DNA of 13,330 nt, taken from Promethearchaeota archaeon (GTDB lineage Archaea > Asgardarchaeota > Lokiarchaeia > Sigynarchaeales > SOKP01). Numbering within the stretch: position 1 is the stretch's first letter; each line of letters opens with the position of its first letter. A program made the position numbers and the translations under genes. Of this stretch, positions 6,437-13,330 are shown in pieces. The stretch is from NCBI GenBank assembly GCA_030620005.1, contig JAUXAJ010000125.1:1-13330 (forward strand). The letters are read 5' to 3'. The notes under the pieces are model-generated. The model worked only from the letters and a program-made list of their open reading frames with translations. It searched no databases and was not told where the DNA came from.

Positions 6437-6706
6437 ATGGGTACAAATAAAAGATTATCGAGCTACGAGATTGTTGCCTCCGCCTTTAACGTCTTAGAGA
6501 TCGCCACCGAGATTAAATATAGCTTTCCCCCTGATAAATCGTTGTTGGAGATTTGGGAAGAAATTGCTGAAGAAGGTATAGATCCTACTGAAGATTGGGC
6601 ATATTTAGTTCGCGACGATAATGAAATATATGGATTTTTAGATTATTTCAGCCATTATAATGGTCCTAATATCGAAGTCGATACTGCGAGAGTAAGAGAG
6701 ATTTGA
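6437..6706 (+). CDS. Small acidic protein, 89 aa (possible truncated CBS-like protein)
   Basis: ATG 6437 is preceded by a TATA box at a suitable distance. The product is acidic and appears soluble (LLEIWEEIAEEGIDPTEDWA). Its end, WAYLVRDDNEIYGFLDYFSH and then ARVREI, resembles the part of CBS-domain proteins where a 'response-D-G-x-I-x-G' strand precedes 'TVREIM', but it stops exactly at VREI. It may be a truncated relative or an independent small protein; this resemblance is a weak inference. No catalytic motif or membrane segment is seen. It is convergent with the large minus-strand gene and appears monocistronic. Confidence 0.6.
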   Translation: MGTNKRLSSYEIVASAFNVLEIATEIKYSFPPDKSLLEIWEEIAEEGIDPTEDWAYLVRDDNEIYGFLDYFSHYNGPNIEVDTARVREI

Positions 6707-6823
6707 CTTATCTATTAAAATCGAAGATATAGCTTCAATTGATTAATAATTCCTTAGTTAATAAGACACTATTATTTAAATATTTTAATAATCCTTGTCT
6801 ATTTAAAAATAGATAACACCTTT
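6707..6823. terminator. Convergent intergenic region with A/T hairpins
   Basis: Between the two convergent stop codons are a perfect 7-bp stem with a 2-nt loop (TCTATTT-AA-AAATAGA, 6798-6813), an imperfect stem (AATCGAAG with CTTCAATT, about 6719-6740) and the near-palindrome ATTATTTAAATATTTTAATAAT. TTATCTATT near 6710 is also complementary to AATAGATAA near 6808. This is consistent with bidirectional termination, but no long T-run is present. Confidence 0.4.
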
Positions 6824-9800
6824 CTATATTTTAAATTTATCATATGCTTTTAAAATAAATTTTTTTGTTTTATATTCCTTAAATTCTTCTAACTCCTTTC
6901 TTTTTATCCTTTTAAATTTAAACTCTAATATAAATTCTAATTGATCTCTCTTAATGTGATACATGTGGGCAAAAATAGCATCCAATTCTGCTTGAAGTAA
7001 GAGAGTTCTTTCAAAATCCTTCTTAAAAGGTTTATTATCATACCCAAGTTCTAATGCAAAATCCTTCAAGTCCTCCGAAGTATATGTTAATTCTAAAATC
7101 CGAGGAAGGATTAAATTCTTAAGTTCTTCTGTATATCGTGAAGGTGGAAATATTGGAAGCTGTTCGATAAGATTTCTATTTATATTTATATTAGTTAAAC
7201 ATTTTTCAAAGAAGCAATACTCAATGATGATAGAATTCATATTTGCAAGCAAGCAACAAATGTCTTTTATATTATTATCAGTTTTTACTTTATAAATAGG
7301 CCTTTTAAGACCTTCAATCTTCTGAATTGAAGCAATTAATAGTCTCTCGTTTCTATTTCTACTCAACCATCTTTTAATATTTAAATGCCATTTTCTTTTA
7401 GAAATTTCAAGAAGTTTATCCTTATTTTGTAAGGGGTGAATAGCAACGATATTCAATTCCCAAGAATTTTTAACGACACTATAATTCTCATCTCTTTTAA
7501 TTAAAATTTCAGATTGATTATTGATATGCCTCGTTATTTTTAAATCACCAAAAAATTCAAATTGTGGAAAATCAAAAGTATTTGGATTAAAAAATTCAAA
7601 ATCTTTTTGGTTAATAGGAATAAGTTTATAATCAAATGGTAAATCTTGTATCATTTCTTCCAAATTCCTCTGATTACCATAGAATTGAGCCAAAATCTTA
7701 TTAAATTCTTTTGGATCCACATTTTGGAACGAGGATAATAACTTTTCACTAACTGCCTTCTTTCCACTTAAAGTTATAAAGCAAAAATTAACTCTTTTAT
7801 TAACATTATCTAATAATTCATTTTTGTTGTTAAAATCATGAATACTAACAAGAAAGTTATTTTGAACTAAATAAGCAATCAAATCTCTTGAATAATGTCC
7901 TGTTATTATAGAAGTTGGGATGCATGATCCAATATATCCTTCTGAATTTATTAAATCTAAACATCTTTCAGTATACAAGATGGAATAACTTGGGTTTCCT
8001 TTTGATGAAAGATCATAAATTCCTGAACTTTTTATAAAATGCTCAGTTTTCTTGATATCTTTCCAAGCCTTTTCATAAGATACATGTAGTTTTGGATTTT
8101 TATATTTTAGGGCTTTTATGAAAGCTTTTCTTCTTTCTTTATTTTCAGCTAAGTGAAATCCTTCACTTTTTAATTCCCTAAAAAATTCTTCTTCATTAAA
8201 TCTTAATTCATCCCAAGGAGGTTTTGTCAAAATGCAGTCAAATCCCATTTTATCAGACGAAAAAATCTCTGGAAATTCATTAAACCAATGAAAAAATTGA
8301 AAATTTTCAGAAATTTTACTAATTTTTTGCATGATTTCATGTATCCATTCATTATTTTTATTATTTCTAAGCTCCGCTATTAGAGCATGACTTGGTATCG
8401 CTCCTAATTCTTTTCCTTCAAGAGACCAAAAGAACGTAGATGTCCAGATATCTGCTTCTTTAAGAGCTTGTTGATATTTAGATTCTTTTTCTAATTCTAT
8501 TGGTAATATTTTTTTATTTTTTAGAATATAGCTTATTTCCTTAATTTCATGCCTGATGATTTCACGAGCCTCATTTTGTAATGATCTATTTTCATCCTCA
8601 ATTCCAACAGCTCCATTTCCTTTAATTGCATTGAATGCATGCACTTTAATTTCATCAATTTTTTTCCTTTTAATAAGACCAATTAGACTATTACCACATT
8701 TAAGATGGTTATCTAAGGATTCTAAAGATTTTTCTTTTATATTAATAGAATTTAATAATTTTTGCTTCGCCACATTGATAGAGTCAAGATTCACATCCAC
8801 ACCATATAAGCAGTTTTCGATAATGTCTTTACGCGCTACTAAAAGATCAGATTCTTTAGGATTTTTTGGGTTAGTTCTCAATTCAGCAAGCAATTTTGCT
8901 AAAAAATGGGCCACATTTAATAATATAGAACCATCATTGCAAGCAGGATCTAAAATCTTTAATCCCAATATAGCACTTTCTCTTTCTTGAATGCTTTCAC
9001 TAATTTTCCTTAATTTTTGTTCCACTAATGGTTTTAATGTAGTGTTAATCAAAATTTCTATTAATTCCTTTGAAATGTGAGGGTGATATTGTTTAGTTTT
9101 AGTTTTCATCAATGGAAGTTCACTAGGCGTTGTTATTGAAACATGACTAGCTGGTTGAAAATTTATGAATTTTTCATTTGAAGTGCAAATTATTAATTGT
9201 CTTTGATTAAAGATATTAGAAAAAAAGTCGAACATTGTTTCAAAATCGTTAGGATTTAACAATTTATCAATATCATCCATTAAATAAAATGAATTCGAAA
9301 TAAAGCTTGATAAAACACTTTCAATGCATAGAACCAATTTGAATTTTTCTCTCATGCTTAACATGGAAAGTTTAATTTTATGATTTTTTTCTTTTCTTAA
9401 TTCAAATTTTCCATTCCAATTCATGGAAAGCTCTAATCCATCTGATTTAAAGATATTTTGGGTAGCAGTATTGAAATAAAGATACACTTTTTTCAAATTT
9501 TTTTTATAAATATCATCCTCAAATTTTTCTAACGATTCAATGAATTGATTTGTTTTAAAAAGCGATAAAATACTTTTCATCTTGTAAAAAATAGCTATAT
9601 TTTTCAATATTTCCTTTAACATTCTGAATTTATCATTGTATTCAAAAAACACCCCAAATATTTCTATTCCATTAGATAATTCCTTGATTCTATATGATGG
9701 GATTTTTATAAGTGCTTTTTTTATAATTTCTTCATCAATTTTTTTTAATATTGATTTCTTTTCTGATTCTGAAAAGATCGGAGTTTTAATCAATAAAGTT

Positions 9801-11989
9801 AATAAAAATGAAAGTAGATCAAGTATCTCTTTTTCAAGAGGCGTAATCTTAGATAATTCTTTTTCAATATTCAAATCTCTAATTCTATCTCTCAAGGAGA
9901 TAAGCATATTTTCAAGCGAATTATATCTAAATATTTTTTTATGAAAACGGTTTTTCGCAGAAGAATAATTTTCTTGAGATAAAATAGATTTTGGATGAAG
10001 AAATATGAGAATAACATGAAGTAAGTAATTAATTATTAAAAATCTATTATTTTCTCTGCTAATAATTGAAATATTATGATAAAATCTATAATTATTTTTC
10101 CAATAATCATTATCATCATAATCATAATTCTTTAAAGCTTTAAAAAAATCCATTAAATAGGGGTCATTATTAAATTTTTCATGAGGCTCAAAAAATTCAA
10201 ATAATCCATCATTAATTTTTAATATTTCACCAATTACACCAAGGAACCAAGAAATAAATTCAAAATAGTGATTATTTAAGAAATATTTTCTTATTTTTGT
10301 TTGTTTTTTTATAACATTTATTAAAAATCTATCATTTAGATATTTTTTATCATGTGGATTACGATCTTTAGGTTCCAGTCCATTATATCCCCTTTCAGAA
10401 TATATAGGAGATTTTAACATGTTCTTATTGTCAACAATATTAAAGAAAGTTGACAAATTAAACAAAATGTCAGTTTCTTTGAATAAGAGACCATAATTAC
10501 TATAAATTTCTTTAAGCTCGTGATTCACATCAATTTCATTTTCATTAAAACAAATAAAATCTTTTTCATGTTTGGAAGATTCTCTTCTAATTTTTAAATT
10601 TCTATTTCCCTTTATTAGTTCTAACTCTACTTTACATGATTTTTCATTGAATCTGATAAGATCTTTTGATTGTATTATATTTAAAAGATATAAAATTGCT
10701 TCTATAATTGTACTTTTTCCACTTCCACTTTGACCATAAATAATATTTATACCTTTATTGAATTCTATAAAGTAATGTTCAAAGCATTTAAAATTCTCTA
10801 ATTTTAAGGACTTAATATATATTTCTTCATTAAAATTTATAAATTTTTCGCCAATATCCTTGACAAGATTTAATATTTCACTATTATTGAACTCTTCAGT
10901 ACTATAAAAATTATTCCTATAACTTTCAAATAGGTCCTGTTTATTATATTGATTTATTGATAATTTCGAATAGGCAGTTATAGGAACTTCTGTATTATTG
11001 CTTTCAAATAGTTCTTGTTTATAGAATTTTATTTTTTCTAATAAATTTTGATAATAAGGTGTAACAATCTCAAGTTTTTGGTTAAAATTTTTCTTGAATA
11101 TATTAAAATCAACTTTTGTCATTATCACACCTAAATCCCTGTGCCTCTTTAACACGAAACCTAAATTTGAGGTTATTGGTATGAATTTTATTAAAGAGTG
11201 ATATTTTTCTCTCATTTCATATAAAACAGGTTTTAGAATTCTTTGGGGGGATTTTCCAATTCGAAGATATTCAATATTTTTAAAGTAATTTTTAAAAAGA
11301 TTGTAATATTTAGAACTTAACAATTGTTGCAGAAAAGAAAGCGGAAAAAAATGCCCCCTCTTCCATCTATAAAGTGAAAGCTTTAAATTCATTGGAAGCA
11401 TCAATTGTCTTAGGAAATCCTCTAAGGAGAGTTTATCTTTTTTAATTATTCCTTTTGGACCAAAAATCAGATCAAAGAATTCTTTTTTGAAATAGATATA
11501 AATGTCCTTCTTGTAAAATATTGTTCTTATTTCCAAAATTTTCTCTTCAGGAAACTCATAAAAAATATCTTCCCAAATCATTAAAAACTTGAAAAGGCTA
11601 CTATAATCATTAATAGAGAAATATTTTGATAAGCGATTGATATTTATTTCATTAACAGAGAAAACATTTGAAATTAATTTATAAAAATTGTCAAAAAATT
11701 CTTCTTTGATTTTTTTTTCAATATTTAATTTTTTTGGATTGGGGAAATAATACCTGAAAGATGGAGATAAATCACTTTTTGATATTATAAAGTTACGAGA
11801 AAAAAGAAATTGAATTATTTTTTTTGAAATTACTAATAATTTTGAAGATTGGAGCTTAAACAAGTCTAGATGCGTGCTAATTAATGTATTTAGCTCAATG
11901 ATTAATTGTTCTGTAATCTCTTGATTTTGATAGAGTTTCTCAAGTAATTCGAGTAATTTATTATCATCTTCAAAATATTTTGATATCAT
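6824..11989 (-). CDS. ABC/SMC-like ATPase fused to Eco57I/DrmMI-like adenine methyltransferase, probably catalytically altered (1721 aa)
   Basis: Residues 1-395 are unassigned; KLSLYRWKRGHFFPLSFLQQ (about 205-225) is faintly HTH-like. Residues 397-955 resemble RecF/Rad50 ATPases: IKSLKLENFKCFEHY, Walker A GQSGSGKST (419-427), a signature-like LSMREK (877-882), Walker B SFYLMDDID with D905-D906 where DE is usual, and ICTSNEKF with N938 at the switch-His position. Residues 970-1721 follow large Eco57I-type/DISARM-DrmMI-type N6-adenine methylases: motif I DPACNDGSIL (from D1014; usual DPACGSG), acidic motif YGVDVN (D1065), EADIWTSTFFW, FHWFNEFPEIF, motif IV KPPW (1256-1259; usual NPPW/Y), then a specificity region with LIEQLPIFPP and the family's C-terminal pattern ELDAIFAHMYHIKRDQ to YKTKKFILKAYD. 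The Lys at the catalytic Asn argues against methylation; DNA recognition may persist. No nuclease motif is seen. The gene is very A+T-rich. ATG 11989 is the first clear start. Confidence 0.85.
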   Translation of the reverse strand: MISKYFEDDNKLLELLEKLYQNQEITEQLIIELNTLISTHLDLFKLQSSKLLVISKKIIQFLFSRNFIISKSDLSPSFRYYFPNPKKLNIEKKIKEEFFDNFYKLISNVFSVNEININRLSKYFSINDYSSLFKFLMIWEDIFYEFPEEKILEIRTIFYKKDIYIYFKKEFFDLIFGPKGIIKKDKLSLEDFLRQLMLPMNLKLSLYRWKRGHFFPLSFLQQLLSSKYYNLFKNYFKNIEYLRIGKSPQRILKPVLYEMREKYHSLIKFIPITSNLGFVLKRHRDLGVIMTKVDFNIFKKNFNQKLEIVTPYYQNLLEKIKFYKQELFESNNTEVPITAYSKLSINQYNKQDLFESYRNNFYSTEEFNNSEILNLVKDIGEKFINFNEEIYIKSLKLENFKCFEHYFIEFNKGINIIYGQSGSGKSTIIEAILYLLNIIQSKDLIRFNEKSCKVELELIKGNRNLKIRRESSKHEKDFICFNENEIDVNHELKEIYSNYGLLFKETDILFNLSTFFNIVDNKNMLKSPIYSERGYNGLEPKDRNPHDKKYLNDRFLINVIKKQTKIRKYFLNNHYFEFISWFLGVIGEILKINDGLFEFFEPHEKFNNDPYLMDFFKALKNYDYDDNDYWKNNYRFYHNISIISRENNRFLIINYLLHVILIFLHPKSILSQENYSSAKNRFHKKIFRYNSLENMLISLRDRIRDLNIEKELSKITPLEKEILDLLSFLLTLLIKTPIFSESEKKSILKKIDEEIIKKALIKIPSYRIKELSNGIEIFGVFFEYNDKFRMLKEILKNIAIFYKMKSILSLFKTNQFIESLEKFEDDIYKKNLKKVYLYFNTATQNIFKSDGLELSMNWNGKFELRKEKNHKIKLSMLSMREKFKLVLCIESVLSSFISNSFYLMDDIDKLLNPNDFETMFDFFSNIFNQRQLIICTSNEKFINFQPASHVSITTPSELPLMKTKTKQYHPHISKELIEILINTTLKPLVEQKLRKISESIQERESAILGLKILDPACNDGSILLNVAHFLAKLLAELRTNPKNPKESDLLVARKDIIENCLYGVDVNLDSINVAKQKLLNSINIKEKSLESLDNHLKCGNSLIGLIKRKKIDEIKVHAFNAIKGNGAVGIEDENRSLQNEAREIIRHEIKEISYILKNKKILPIELEKESKYQQALKEADIWTSTFFWSLEGKELGAIPSHALIAELRNNKNNEWIHEIMQKISKISENFQFFHWFNEFPEIFSSDKMGFDCILTKPPWDELRFNEEEFFRELKSEGFHLAENKERRKAFIKALKYKNPKLHVSYEKAWKDIKKTEHFIKSSGIYDLSSKGNPSYSILYTERCLDLINSEGYIGSCIPTSIITGHYSRDLIAYLVQNNFLVSIHDFNNKNELLDNVNKRVNFCFITLSGKKAVSEKLLSSFQNVDPKEFNKILAQFYGNQRNLEEMIQDLPFDYKLIPINQKDFEFFNPNTFDFPQFEFFGDLKITRHINNQSEILIKRDENYSVVKNSWELNIVAIHPLQNKDKLLEISKRKWHLNIKRWLSRNRNERLLIASIQKIEGLKRPIYKVKTDNNIKDICCLLANMNSIIIEYCFFEKCLTNININRNLIEQLPIFPPSRYTEELKNLILPRILELTYTSEDLKDFALELGYDNKPFKKDFERTLLLQAELDAIFAHMYHIKRDQLEFILEFKFKRIKRKELEEFKEYKTKKFILKAYDKFKI

Positions 11990-12045
11990 ATACCATTCAT
12001 TTTTTTTTTTAATGCATTCCCTATGTTTACTTAATTTTGTATTGT

Positions 12046-12074
12046 TTAAATCTATTCAAAAACTTAAATCTATT
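12046..12074 (-). promoter_or_regulatory. Paired AATAGATTTAA elements upstream of the large gene
   Basis: On the minus strand AATAGATTTAA occurs at 12056-12046 and again at 12074-12064, 18 bp apart. The same 11-mer lies at 6374-6384 upstream of the gene at 6437. TTTAAA within it could act as a TATA box, giving a leader of roughly 30 nt before ATG 11989. It is either a duplicated promoter or an operator pair. Confidence 0.3.
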
Positions 12075-12153
12075 ACAAGAGGCATTTTCGTGTTTTTAAA
12101 TAAAATTGATCGAAAAATTGTCCAAAACAATCTAGATTAGCCCATACTTTCAT
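12073..12153 (-). CDS. Possible 26-residue ORF with strong ribosome site
   Basis: ATG 12153 opens a short frame, MKVWANLDCFGQFFDQFYLK then TRKCLL, ending in TAA at 12073. GAGG, overlapping the end of the preceding gene, lies 7 nt before the ATG, an ideal Shine-Dalgarno spacing and better than for most genes here. It is aromatic-rich with two cysteines. It could be a leader peptide for the large gene, a fragment of a lost gene, or chance. Confidence 0.25.
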   Translation of the reverse strand: MKVWANLDCFGQFFDQFYLKTRKCLL

Positions 12154-12157
12154 TTCC

Positions 12158-12460
12158 TTACCTCAACTCTCGATATATTTTTGCAATTTTAAATTCCACA
12201 TCATCATATTCTTCTGATGAATAGTCGTTTAATTTTTCGCTTGTATCTTCTACTGATGAGAAGCCATCTAATTTTTTGCTTGAATATATCACATTTTCAT
12301 CAATAACTTTATATATCAACATATATTTCAGTGTACCACTTGTACCATAATGATCAGAGAATATTTTAATATCTATATATTCGATAAAACGAGCATTCTT
12401 TTTCAAAAATTCATTCATTAATTTTTCATTAATGAATGTTAATGTTTCTAAATAATTCAT
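12158..12460 (-). CDS. Small acidic protein, 100 aa, unknown function
   Basis: I do not recognise this protein. It reads MNYLETLTFINEKLMNEFLK, then a beta-like segment (RFIEYIDIKIFSDHYGTSGT, LKYMLIYKVIDE), then a Ser/Asp/Glu-rich stretch (DGFSSVEDTSEKLNDYSSEE) and a final helix (FKIAKIYRELR). I chose ATG 12460 because AGGTG lies 9 nt upstream as a ribosome site. The GTG inside that site (12472) would add MKKK. It is on the same strand as the large ATPase-methyltransferase gene, 168 bp upstream of it, so co-transcription is possible. It is divergent from the ubiquitin-like gene, sharing about 100 bp of promoter DNA with it. Low complexity in the acidic part makes family assignment hard. Confidence 0.6.
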   Translation of the reverse strand: MNYLETLTFINEKLMNEFLKKNARFIEYIDIKIFSDHYGTSGTLKYMLIYKVIDENVIYSSKKLDGFSSVEDTSEKLNDYSSEEYDDVEFKIAKIYRELR

Positions 12461-12540
12461 TTTTTTTTTCACCTATGTTTTTCCCATTCCAATAATTGAA
12501 AATATTCTTCTAAATAGATAATATTATTTATGATGGATTA

Positions 12541-12550
12541 TATTTAAATA
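12541..12550 (+). promoter_or_regulatory. TATA box of the ubiquitin-like gene
   Basis: TATTTAAATA is centred about 26 bp before ATG 12572. This is textbook spacing for a leaderless archaeal mRNA and supports that start. Confidence 0.6.
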
Positions 12551-12571
12551 TTATTATCTTTCCTTTAGAAA

Positions 12572-12919
12572 ATGTGCATTAGAAAAGAAATATTTTTATT
12601 CAATGTAAACTTAGTAAAAATAATAATAAAAAAATTGAATCTTCTAAAAAAATTATTAGAGGTGGAAAAAATTAATCATCTTAGCGGGGTACCACCATAT
12701 TATGCAATTAAACTTGTTGATTTAAATCCTGACCAATCAATCGCAACAATAAGAAGAATAGTACAAAAAGAATATCGTTTAAACCCGATATTAGCAATTC
12801 AATTTATCTTCAAAGGAAAGGTTCTACCCGATACTTTAAAATTATCTAAAATAGGAATTCATCCCATGCGTGATTTAATTACGATTATTTCTACGCATGG
12901 TGGTGGAGGAATATTATAA
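12572..12919 (+). CDS. Ubiquitin-like protein precursor (GGGG-IL tail)
   Basis: Residues 43-113 align with ubiquitin's beta-grasp fold. IKLVDLNPDQSIATIRRIVQ matches ubiquitin's beta2 and helix (TLEVEPSDTIENVKAKIQ), and FIFKGKVLPDTLKLSKIGI matches LIFAGKQLEDGRTLSDYNI. I79 corresponds to ubiquitin Ile44 and K83 to Lys48. The C-terminus is STHGGGGIL, so a Gly-Gly end would be exposed only after removal of Ile-Leu. Asgard ubiquitin systems are known to use a JAMM (Rpn11-like) protease and E1/E2 enzymes; none is in this window. The N-terminal 40 residues (basic, Leu-rich) extend beyond the fold and are unusual. GTG 12662, in a GAGGTG context, would remove most of them, but the TATA box favours ATG 12572. 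It may be a modifier protein or a ubiquitin-like domain protein that is never conjugated; homology is clear, conjugation is inferred. Confidence 0.8.
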   Translation: MCIRKEIFLFNVNLVKIIIKKLNLLKKLLEVEKINHLSGVPPYYAIKLVDLNPDQSIATIRRIVQKEYRLNPILAIQFIFKGKVLPDTLKLSKIGIHPMRDLITIISTHGGGGIL

Positions 12920-12953
12920 AAAAAATTTAAAAATTTGGAAAACGTGAACTTAA

Positions 12954-12970
12954 TTCTCCTTTTTTTTCCC
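12954..12970 (+). terminator. T-rich terminator after the ubiquitin-like gene
   Basis: A 17-nt pure pyrimidine tract containing T8 lies 35 bp after the stop codon and before the next promoter, as expected for archaeal oligo-T termination. Confidence 0.5.
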
Positions 12971-13025
12971 GAAAAGTCTAAAATAAGTTTTTTGAACTTG
13001 GAGATTGGAAATTTTAAAATTTCTC

Positions 13026-13033
13026 TTTAAATA
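13026..13033 (+). promoter_or_regulatory. TATA box of the last gene
   Basis: TTTAAATA is centred about 26 bp before ATG 13055, with no ribosome site in between, which is consistent with a leaderless transcript. Confidence 0.6.
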
Positions 13034-13054
13034 CTTCTAATTTTTATAGATTTC

Positions 13055-13330
13055 ATGACGTCAGCAGAAAAAATCTTGTGCGAGCTCGTCTTCAGGGACG
13101 GTTCAAAGCAAGGTTTAGAAAAGATCGTTGGGGAGATAAACATGAAACAATTGTTTTCACCGGATAACAACTGGATTGCGTTTGAAACAAAGATTTTAGA
13201 GGGTGCAACGTTGAGAATCGTCGAGAACATCGTCAACAAAGCGGATGTAGAGAAAATAACCTTCTACAAACCGCAAGTGTTCTTAACGGTAAACAAGGGA
13301 GATTATGGCTTGAACGAGATGATTAAAAAC
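13055..13330 (+). CDS. Unrecognised protein, 5' portion (3' end outside window)
   Basis: ATG 13055 opens a frame that runs without a stop to the end of the window (92 codons). It begins MTSAEKILCELVFRDGSKQG and continues with alternating helix- and strand-like segments (LEKIVGEINMKQLF, NWIAFETKILEGATLRIVEN, VEKITFYKPQVFLTVNKGDY). It looks like a soluble alpha/beta domain; I recognise no family and see no signal peptide or membrane segment. Codon use is richer in G+C than in the large minus-strand gene, and the TATA box placement is ideal, so it is very likely a native expressed gene. It is separated from the ubiquitin-like gene by a T-rich terminator. Confidence 0.7.
   Translation, partial: MTSAEKILCELVFRDGSKQGLEKIVGEINMKQLFSPDNNWIAFETKILEGATLRIVENIVNKADVEKITFYKPQVFLTVNKGDYGLNEMIKN

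Noticed and set aside
8556..8990. 144-codon plus-strand open frame within the methyltransferase region
   Set aside because: It lies opposite conserved motif I coding sequence. Its composition is that of an antisense shadow, with no promoter or start context.
10990..11400. LAGLIDADG or intein-like segment near IPITSNLGFVLKRHRDLGV
   Set aside because: The resemblance is too short, the acidic catalytic residues are not evident, and there are no splice-junction motifs.

Overview
The window looks like archaeal DNA, most plausibly from an Asgard (Lokiarchaeia-like) genome. This is inference from four things: A+T-rich DNA; a ubiquitin-fold protein ending in glycines plus a short tail; a cluster of WD40, TPR and LRR repeat proteins; and several genes with a TATA-like box about 24-29 bp upstream of an ATG or GTG, the spacing expected for leaderless archaeal transcripts. 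No rRNA, tRNA, transposase or CRISPR array was found.

Positions 1-5452 (+ strand) hold a repeat-protein cluster. A 5'-truncated WD40-TPR-LRR protein is followed, in the same reading frame, by an LRR fragment with a small C-terminal domain. Next come a short protein carrying an N-terminal 'DGFVTN' motif, and a larger DGFVTN-LRR gene split by one in-frame TGA. Repeat copies are recent enough to be nearly identical in DNA. Low-complexity tracts (a 45-bp Asp-codon repeat, A18, a 40-nt pyrimidine run) sit inside or at module borders.

Positions 5453-6823 hold a helical charged protein whose likely GTG start lies in a tandem repeat and hairpin, then about 550 bp without an intact gene (two back-to-back palindromes and probable decayed coding sequence), then a small acidic protein.

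Positions 6824-12472 (- strand) hold the most unusual gene: a 1721-residue protein joining a RecF/Rad50-like ABC ATPase to an Eco57I/DISARM-DrmMI-like adenine methyltransferase with its specificity region. Key residues differ from consensus in both enzymes: motif IV is KPPW instead of NPPW, motif I is DPACNDG, Walker B is followed by D rather than E, and the switch His is Asn. It may therefore act as a DNA-binding sensor or switch. A small acidic protein and a possible 26-residue ORF lie upstream on the same strand.

Positions 12541-13330 (+ strand) hold a ubiquitin-like gene with its own TATA box, a T-rich terminator, and the 5' part of an unrecognised gene with an ideally placed TATA box. 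No E1, E2, E3 or protease gene is in view, so any ubiquitin pathway must be encoded elsewhere.
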